A stretch of 10,610 nt of DNA from a candidate division NPL-UPA2 bacterium (GTDB lineage Bacteria; NPL-UPA2; JAGMAN01), in NCBI GenBank assembly GCA_021129695.1, contig JAJOKU010000033.1:1-10610 (forward strand). The letters run 5' to 3'. Under the pieces are notes generated by a model. That model made no database searches, was not told the DNA's origin, and saw nothing but the letters and a program-made list of their open reading frames with translations. A program made the position numbers and the translations under genes. Each line of letters begins with the position of its first letter. Position 1 is the stretch's first letter. Below, piece after piece: positions 5,749-10,610 of the stretch.

Positions 5749-7836
5749 ATGTTAGAATTTTTCTTCTCACCTAAGTCAGTGGCGGTTATCGGTGCTTCCC
5801 GGGAGAAAGGGAAGGTGGGAAGAGCTCTACTGGATAACATCGTTCAGTTTGGCTTCAAGGGGAAAGTTTTTCCAGTGAACCCCAGGGTCAGGGAAATAGA
5901 TGGATATAAGGTCCATTCCCGGGTAGGTGAAATCCCGCAGGAAATAGACTTAGCTATCGTTGCTATTCCCAATAGGGCGGTCCCTTTAGCCATTAAAGAA
6001 TGTGGACAGAAGAAGGTAAAAGGGGTTGTGGTCATCTCGGCTGGATTCAAGGAGAGCGGCCAGGAGGGAATCAAGTTAGAGAGAGAAATTACTGACACAG
6101 CTTCCCGGTATGGAATGAGGCTGTGGGGACCAAACTGCCTCGGTCTCATCGATACCTATTCCTCACTGAATGCCTCCTTCACTGAAGGGATGCCTGAAAG
6201 AGGCGGGATGGCCGTTATGTCCCAGTCAGGAGCCCTGTGCGCAGCCATCCTCGACTGGGCCAAAGGACAGGGATTAGGTTTCTCCAAGCTTGCCAGTCTC
6301 GGAAACAAGGCTGATATCTGTGAGGTAGATTTGCTGGAGGCCTGGCAGGATGACCCTAACACCAACGTGATCCTGAGCTACTTAGAGGATATCCGGGATG
6401 GCTCCAAGTTCATGAAGGTAGCAGAGGAGGTGAGCCGCAAGAAGCCCATCGTCATTATCAAGTCGGGAGGAACAGCCGCCGGGGCGAGAGCGGCTTCTTC
6501 CCATACGGGCAGCTTAGCTGGTTCAGAGGAAGCCTATGAAGCCGCCTTCCGGCGAAGCGGCGTGCTTCGGGCTAAGTCCTTAGAGGAACTCTTTGACCTG
6601 GGATTGGCCTTCAACTCCCAGCCACTTCCCAGGGGAAGAAGGGTAGCCATCGTGACCAACGCCGGCGGCCCGGGAATAATGGCCAGTGATGCCTGTGAGA
6701 GAACTGGACTCACTCTTGCCTCGCTGGAGAGAACAACTATCGATTCTTTAAAGAGTTACCTTCCTCCGGCAGCAATTTTCTATAATCCAGTGGATATCTT
6801 AGGGGACGGAGGAGCAGAGCGCTATCGGCTGGCTCTCGAGGGCGTGTTGAAAGACCGAAATGTGGACGCAGTTCTTGTCCTGCTCACTCCACAGGCCATG
6901 ACAGACATAGAGGAAACAGCTCGGGCTATCTCAAATTTGAATGGATTCAATAAGCCAATGCTCACCTCCTTTATGGGAGAGGCTCAGGTTAAGAAAGGAA
7001 TCCAGATCTTAAGGGAGCATGGAGTCCCCAATTATCTTTCCCCGGAGAGGGCCGCGGCTACTCTTTCAGGGATGGTCAAGCGCACCGAGTGGCTTAAACG
7101 ACCAAAGAGGATGAAGAAGAAATATCCGGTTAGACGAGATGAAGTGAGGGAGCTGTTAAAGAAAGTTAGATTAACGGAGAGAACCTCCTTGGTTGATGTA
7201 GAGGCACGGGAGGTAATTTCCCATTACGGTATTTCGGTTCCTAAGAGTCATTTAGCTACCACAATAGAAGAGGCCGCAGAGGCGGCCTCAGGGATTGGTT
7301 ATCCGGTAGTGATGAAGATTGCCTCCCCCGATATATTACATAAATCCGATATCGGAGGAGTGAAGATGGGATTGCAGAACGAAGTGCAGGTGCGGGACTC
7401 CTTCGAACTAATGATGATGAGGGCAGGAAAATATATGCCGGAAGCAGATATCTGGGGAGTGACCATTCAGCAGACTCTGCTGGGGAAAGAGGTGATCTTG
7501 GGGATGAACCGCATTCCTCCCTTTGGACCTCTCCTCATGTTTGGCTTAGGAGGAATTTATGTTGAGGTCCTTAAAGATGTAGCCTGGCGTTTAGCTCCCT
7601 TAGACGAGCAGGAAGCCAGAGAGATGGTTGAGCAGATCCATTCCTATCCCCTCCTGGCGGGAGTGAGGGGGGAGAGACCAGCCGATGTAGAGGCCATCGT
7701 GGAGGCTCTTCTTCGCCTCTCCCAGTTAGTCACCGATTTTCCTGAAATTGTGGAGTTAGACATCAATCCCTTAAAGGTAGGCGAAGTGGAAAAAGGGGCA
7801 GTAGCCATAGATGTCAGGATGACACTGAGCATATAG
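5749..7836 (+). CDS. ADP-forming acyl-CoA synthetase, fused alpha and beta subunits
   Basis: This family makes or splits acyl-CoA with ADP/ATP and phosphate through a phosphohistidine. The 695 residues run in order: CoA-binding Rossmann domain (about 1-130, with VAVIGASREKGKVG at 11-24), two succinyl-CoA-ligase-like domains (about 145-460), and a C-terminal ATP-grasp domain (about 480-695). The phosphorylated His is His252 in SSHTGSLAGS. ATP-grasp marks include YPVVMKI, HKSDIGGVK, and LDINPLKVG near the end. There is no GNAT domain, so it is not a Pat-type acetyltransferase. The ATG at 5749 has AAGG at 5738-5741, better than the TTG at 5746. Acetyl-CoA synthetase is the default call, but the 12-base gap to bioC and the known pimeloyl-CoA synthetase (PauA of Pseudomonas mendocina) in this superfamily make a biotin-linked substrate possible. 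Confidence 0.9.
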   Translation: MLEFFFSPKSVAVIGASREKGKVGRALLDNIVQFGFKGKVFPVNPRVREIDGYKVHSRVGEIPQEIDLAIVAIPNRAVPLAIKECGQKKVKGVVVISAGFKESGQEGIKLEREITDTASRYGMRLWGPNCLGLIDTYSSLNASFTEGMPERGGMAVMSQSGALCAAILDWAKGQGLGFSKLASLGNKADICEVDLLEAWQDDPNTNVILSYLEDIRDGSKFMKVAEEVSRKKPIVIIKSGGTAAGARAASSHTGSLAGSEEAYEAAFRRSGVLRAKSLEELFDLGLAFNSQPLPRGRRVAIVTNAGGPGIMASDACERTGLTLASLERTTIDSLKSYLPPAAIFYNPVDILGDGGAERYRLALEGVLKDRNVDAVLVLLTPQAMTDIEETARAISNLNGFNKPMLTSFMGEAQVKKGIQILREHGVPNYLSPERAAATLSGMVKRTEWLKRPKRMKKKYPVRRDEVRELLKKVRLTERTSLVDVEAREVISHYGISVPKSHLATTIEEAAEAASGIGYPVVMKIASPDILHKSDIGGVKMGLQNEVQVRDSFELMMMRAGKYMPEADIWGVTIQQTLLGKEVILGMNRIPPFGPLLMFGLGGIYVEVLKDVAWRLAPLDEQEAREMVEQIHSYPLLAGVRGERPADVEAIVEALLRLSQLVTDFPEIVELDINPLKVGEVEKGAVAIDVRMTLSI

Positions 7837-7898
7837 GAATTTTGTGTCCTCGCCCGCTTGCCTTTTTAGAAGGAGAGAGGATTATCTGTGTCATAAGT

Positions 7899-8110
7899 TA
7901 GCCCGCTTTATTCATACCCTTTCTTAAAATTGGAACAGCCCCGAGGAATTCGGAGAATTCCCGGGATAAAGTCCCTGGAATCGCTCTGCGATTCCTAGGG
8001 AGGCGGGCTACCCCGCAGGCTTTAATTAAAACGCTAAGCGTTTTAATTATGCGGCCCTTCGGGTGGATTACTTTAAGTAATCCAGGTTAGACCTAAGAGC
8101 ATTTTATGCT
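7899..8110. repeat. Dense array of palindromic stem-loops between convergent genes
   Basis: Six stems or more follow almost without a break. (1) TAGCCCGC (7899-7906) with GCGGGCTA (8003-8010), enclosing the next two. (2) CCCG-A-GGAATTC, loop GGA, GAATTCC-CGGG (7940-7965), 11 pairs. (3) TCCCT-GGAATCGC, loop TCT, GCGATTCC-T-AGGGA (7972-8001), 13 pairs. (4) GCGGG-CTAC-CCCGC (8003-8016), competing with stem 1. (5) TAATTAAAACGC, loop TAA, GCGTTTTAATTA (8023-8049), 12 pairs, with CCGCA (8013-8017) and TGCGG (8050-8054) outside it. (6) TGGATTACTT-T-AAGTAATCCA (8064-8084). A small AGCAT-TTT-ATGCT hairpin (8098-8110) touches the comM stop. The region 7837-8109 holds no gene. It may be an RNA, a REP- or MITE-like element, or a two-way terminator. 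Confidence 0.75.
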
Positions 8111-9642
8111 TATGCCCACAAATTTCTGTCCAGGCTTCTATACTGAATGGCTTCAGAGATATGGTCAGGTAGAATTTCCTCTGAGGCGGCTAAATCTGCA
8201 ATTGTCCTGGCCACCTTAAGTATCCTGTCATAAGCTCGGGCAGAGATTCCCAGTTCATTTATAGCCATCTTAAGGAGCTCTTTTCCATCCTCATCTAATC
8301 TGCAATATTTCTTTATCTGTTTTTGATTCATGCTGGCATTGCAATGTATTCTTTCCCCCCTAAGCCTCTCTCTTTGAATATCTCTTGCCCCATTTACCCT
8401 TCTCCTTATATCTTCTGAAGGCTCGCCCTCCCTCTCCTCGGTTAACTCTTTATACTCCAAGGCGGGGACCTCAATATGGATATCTATTCTGTCCAGCAGT
8501 GGACCAGAAATTCTTGATAGATACCTCTGAATCTGGTATGGGGTACAGTGGCACTCTTTCCGAGGAGCCGAGAAATAGCCGCAGGGGCAAGGATTCATGG
8601 CGCAGATAAGTAAGAATCTGGAGGGAAAGGTCAGCGTATTAGCCAGACGAGAGACAGTCACCGAGCCATCCTCCAGTGGCTGTCTTAAAACTTCAAGTGC
8701 CTCTCGACCAAATTCTGGCAGCTCATCTAAGAACAGAACCCCATTATGAGCCAGACTTACCTCGCCTGGTTTGGGGACTACGCCTCCTCCCACTAAGGCA
8801 ATATCAGATGAGGTGTGATGGGGTGAACGAAAAGGACGGGTGGTGACCAAGGCCTGAGCCGGGGGAAGAAGGCCGACTACGCTATGAATCCGGGTTATCT
8901 CAAGTGCTTCCTCCAGGCTCATATCTGGAATAATGGTAGGAACTCTTCTGGCTAACATAGTCTTGCCGGCGCCAGGAGGACCAATCATCAAGACATTATG
9001 AGCGCCGGCAGCAGCAATCTCCAGGGCCCTCTTTACTGAGAATTGACCCTTCACGTCTGAGAAGTCAACTTCATAGTCAGACAATCCTTTTAAGATATCA
9101 TCTAAATTCACCTTATGGGGAGCGAGCTGGCTCTGGCCATTTATGAAACTAACTGCTTCCTGGAGGGTGCCTACTCCATATACCTGGACATCTTCAACCA
9201 CAGCGGCTTCAGCAATATTCTCTTCCGGAATGATAAGCTTTTTCCTTGAGCCTCTCCTGAGGCTGAGAGCAATGGGAAGAGCTCCTTTTATGGGACGAAC
9301 CCGGCCATCTAAGGCCAGCTCCCCTAAGATGATGTAGTCCTTCAAGCTCTCAGAGGTAAGTTGGCCGGTGGCGGCAAGCAATCCCAGGGAAATAGGCAGA
9401 TCAAAGGACGGCCCTTCTTTCTTTATATCTGCTGGAGCAAGATTTACCGTGATTCTCCTGGTCGAATAGTCAAAGGAGGAATTCTTTATGGCTGACTTGA
9501 TCCGGTCCTTACTCTCTTTTACCGCGGCATCGGGCAATCCCACTACGACCACCGCGGGAAGGCCGGAAGCTATATCTACCTCTATTTCAATTGAGTAGGC
9601 CTCTAAACCGAGAATGGAAGCAGAAAAAGCCCTGGCTAACAT
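8110..9642 (-). CDS. comM: YifB/ComM-family Mg-chelatase-like AAA+ ATPase
   Basis: ComM is a hexameric helicase that extends branch migration during natural transformation in Vibrio and related bacteria; in species without transformation its role is less clear. The 510 residues match the family. The N-terminal Lon-protease-like domain has [18 protein letters not shown] (28-45) and [18 protein letters not shown] (67-84). Walker A is GPPGAGKT (221-228), Walker B is GVLFLDE (301-307), and the sensor/arginine region is [13 protein letters not shown] (380-392). The four cysteines of the family (352, 354, 364, 366 in NPCPCG and ECHC) are kept. It has a GGAGGA ribosome site 7 bases before the ATG. 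It lies 18 bases after the toxin gene on the same strand and converges on the acyl-CoA synthetase. Confidence 0.93.
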   Translation of the reverse strand: MLARAFSASILGLEAYSIEIEVDIASGLPAVVVVGLPDAAVKESKDRIKSAIKNSSFDYSTRRITVNLAPADIKKEGPSFDLPISLGLLAATGQLTSESLKDYIILGELALDGRVRPIKGALPIALSLRRGSRKKLIIPEENIAEAAVVEDVQVYGVGTLQEAVSFINGQSQLAPHKVNLDDILKGLSDYEVDFSDVKGQFSVKRALEIAAAGAHNVLMIGPPGAGKTMLARRVPTIIPDMSLEEALEITRIHSVVGLLPPAQALVTTRPFRSPHHTSSDIALVGGGVVPKPGEVSLAHNGVLFLDELPEFGREALEVLRQPLEDGSVTVSRLANTLTFPSRFLLICAMNPCPCGYFSAPRKECHCTPYQIQRYLSRISGPLLDRIDIHIEVPALEYKELTEEREGEPSEDIRRRVNGARDIQRERLRGERIHCNASMNQKQIKKYCRLDEDGKELLKMAINELGISARAYDRILKVARTIADLAASEEILPDHISEAIQYRSLDRNLWA

Positions 9643-9660
9643 AAATCAATCCTCCAATCC

Positions 9661-10281
9661 TTACCTGAATAGCTTCTTTACTTCACACTCAAAACATCTT
9701 TTTACTTCTTCCCACTTTACCTCCTTTAACAACCTTGGCATTTCATCAGGCTCAGCGTCATTAAAAAATACTAAACTCTTATTTATATGAATAAGATTAG
9801 AAGCTAATTTTCCATATCTTTTATCATAGAAATCCAATAACTCAGTCAATTCATAACCAGATTTACACATGAAGTACAAATCAATGAAATCCCTCTTTCT
9901 ACCTCGGGTTGCTACAGCATCAATCTTCATTGCCGCAATGTCTCTAATATCAGCCACATTCAGTGACAAATATTTTAACGGAGGATAAATCAAAGGATAC
10001 TTATAAACAAAAAGGCTAAAATTTACTCCTTCAAATTTGCCTAAAACCATTCCTTTATCTGCCTGCTCTTCATCAAATGAACCCAATTCTGACAACTCAG
10101 TAGAAAAACTTTTCGGAACAAATTCCTTAGTTGTGAAAAAGTCAAAATCTACAGAAATACGGTGCCCTAACTGCAGGGCAGCCGCTGTGCCACCCGCCAG
10201 ATAGGCATCCTTCAAAATACCTGAACGGCCTAATAAGGCCAGATTTTCTTTTGCTCCTTCGATGAGGGACTCTTCAAACAT
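9661..10281 (-). CDS. AbiEii-type nucleotidyltransferase, putative toxin
   Basis: The 206-residue protein carries the nucleotidyltransferase motif GGT (30-32) followed by HRISVDFDFF (40-49), with Asp45 and Asp47 as likely metal ligands. The later segment MKIDAVATRGRKRDFIDLYF (118-137) is typical of AbiEii/AbiGii-type proteins, which act as toxins in type IV toxin-antitoxin or phage-abortive systems; studied members nucleotidylate tRNA or proteins. The gene overlaps the end of the upstream DUF6922-like gene by 52 bases, and has its own AAGAGG 4 bases before the ATG. It is visibly richer in A and T than comM or the biotin genes, which suggests transfer. It is shorter than classical AbiEii (about 300 residues) and belongs to the compact form. 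The exact target is unknown. Confidence 0.82.
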   Translation of the reverse strand: MFEESLIEGAKENLALLGRSGILKDAYLAGGTAAALQLGHRISVDFDFFTTKEFVPKSFSTELSELGSFDEEQADKGMVLGKFEGVNFSLFVYKYPLIYPPLKYLSLNVADIRDIAAMKIDAVATRGRKRDFIDLYFMCKSGYELTELLDFYDKRYGKLASNLIHINKSLVFFNDAEPDEMPRLLKEVKWEEVKRCFECEVKKLFR

Positions 10282-10532
10282 AATACCTCTTCTCTGGGCA
10301 GATCCAATAAAAGAGCCCAGAAATTAGCGCTTTTTTGAGAATAACCACGAAAATTAGATAGGGCATTCTTTATTTCTGATTTCCTAAAATTCTTCCACAT
10401 CCAGGCAACGGCCTCCTCATCACCGTATTCCAGAATTCGCCTCAGAACATATACCATGCGTTTCTCCAAGATTATCTTTTCAAATTCTACGTCCCAAAAA
10501 TACTTCTCTAAAAATTTAGGCAGTTTTCTCAT
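10230..10532 (-). CDS. DUF6922-like protein, putative antitoxin partner
   Basis: The 100-residue protein resembles DUF6922 proteins, which I recall as the usual upstream partners of small AbiEii-type nucleotidyltransferases. Marks are the start LPKFLEKYFWDVEFEKI, then RRILEYGDEEAVAWMW, and SANFWALLLDLPREEVLCLK near the end. It is likely all-helical; an antitoxin or DNA-binding role is inferred from position only. I prefer the ATG at 10532 over the GTG at 10544, because that GTG is part of a strong Shine-Dalgarno sequence GAGAGGTGA (10541-10549) placed 8 bases before the ATG. It is first in a three-gene minus-strand run with the toxin and comM. Confidence 0.75.
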   Translation of the reverse strand: MRKLPKFLEKYFWDVEFEKIILEKRMVYVLRRILEYGDEEAVAWMWKNFRKSEIKNALSNFRGYSQKSANFWALLLDLPREEVLCLKSPSSKEQKKIWPY

Positions 10533-10540
10533 CTTCCCAC

Positions 10541-10549
10541 TCACCTCTC
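10541..10549 (-). promoter_or_regulatory. Shine-Dalgarno site that decides the DUF6922-like start
   Basis: Minus-strand GAGAGGTGA lies 8 bases before the ATG at 10532. It matches the 16S rRNA tail closely. A start at the GTG inside it (10544) would leave that frame without a properly spaced ribosome site. Confidence 0.6.
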
Positions 10550-10555
10550 CAGGTT

Positions 10556-10584
10556 AGTATAGCATAACATTATTGCCTAATCAA
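10556..10584 (-). promoter_or_regulatory. Promoter of the toxin-antitoxin pair
   Basis: On the minus strand TTGATT (10579-10584) and TATACT (10556-10561) are 17 bases apart, with 4 of 6 and 5 of 6 consensus matches. The expected RNA start near 10550 gives a leader just long enough for the ribosome site at 10541-10549. Because comM follows the toxin by 18 bases and no separate promoter is seen, this promoter may also drive comM. Confidence 0.6.
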
Positions 10585-10610
10585 CATATTTTCAGGAATT
10601 ATTTTTTGAC

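Noticed and set aside
7847..7881. Rho-independent terminator for the acyl-CoA synthetase
   Set aside because: TCCTC/GAGGA with an inner CCTT/AAGG can pair, but the stem is weak and no T tract follows it.
7897..8092. Integron attC site, because of GTTAGCC (7897-7903) and GTTAGAC (8086-8092)
   Set aside because: The two are direct rather than inverted, and the first does not fit GTTRRRY. No integrase or cassette layout is present.
1..10610. CRISPR array, insertion sequence or transposase
   Set aside because: No regularly spaced direct repeats and no transposase-like reading frame are visible on either strand.

Overview
The window looks like a piece of a bacterial chromosome from an anaerobe of moderate G+C. 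Several things point to Bacteria: the tRNA gene encodes its own CCA end, genes have Shine-Dalgarno sites, three promoters look sigma70-like, and BioC and a YifB/ComM ATPase are present. Anaerobic life is inferred from FdhD, a fused ADP-forming acyl-CoA synthetase, and a biotin synthase whose cysteine pattern differs from that of E. coli. I cannot name the phylum from sequence alone.

Layout. Positions 21-94 hold a tRNA-Gln(CTG) on the minus strand. It is divergent from a plus-strand run: cutA, fdhD, a ThiS/MoaD-like sulfur carrier, a previously uncalled 26-codon ORF, a DUF6775-like metal-binding protein, and bioB. Spacings are short and suggest one transcript from a promoter at 247-275. A 180-base gap with two mutually complementary hairpins follows. 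Then come bioF, bioC and a fused ADP-forming acyl-CoA synthetase, spaced by 1 and 12 bases. A 273-base gap between convergent genes (7837-8109) is packed with near-perfect stem-loops. The minus strand then reads, in transcription order, a DUF6922-like antitoxin, an AbiEii-type nucleotidyltransferase toxin, and comM/yifB.

How the genes work together. BioC, BioF and BioB cover early, middle and last steps of biotin synthesis. BioA, BioD and a pimeloyl-ACP methyl-ester esterase are not in the window. The acyl-CoA synthetase at the end of the bioF-bioC run may be a general acetyl/acyl-CoA synthetase, or it may supply an acyl thioester such as pimeloyl-CoA to BioF. FdhD and the ThiS-like protein both belong to sulfur transfer for cofactors (molybdenum/tungsten cofactor or thiamine). 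The toxin-antitoxin pair is AT-rich, has its own strong promoter, and sits 18 bases upstream of comM, so it looks like a later insertion.

The points I find most worth a second look are the hairpin array at 7899-8110, the synthetase in the biotin operon, the small ORF behind the ThiS gene, the altered BioB cluster ligands, and the unusual translation-start region of bioF.
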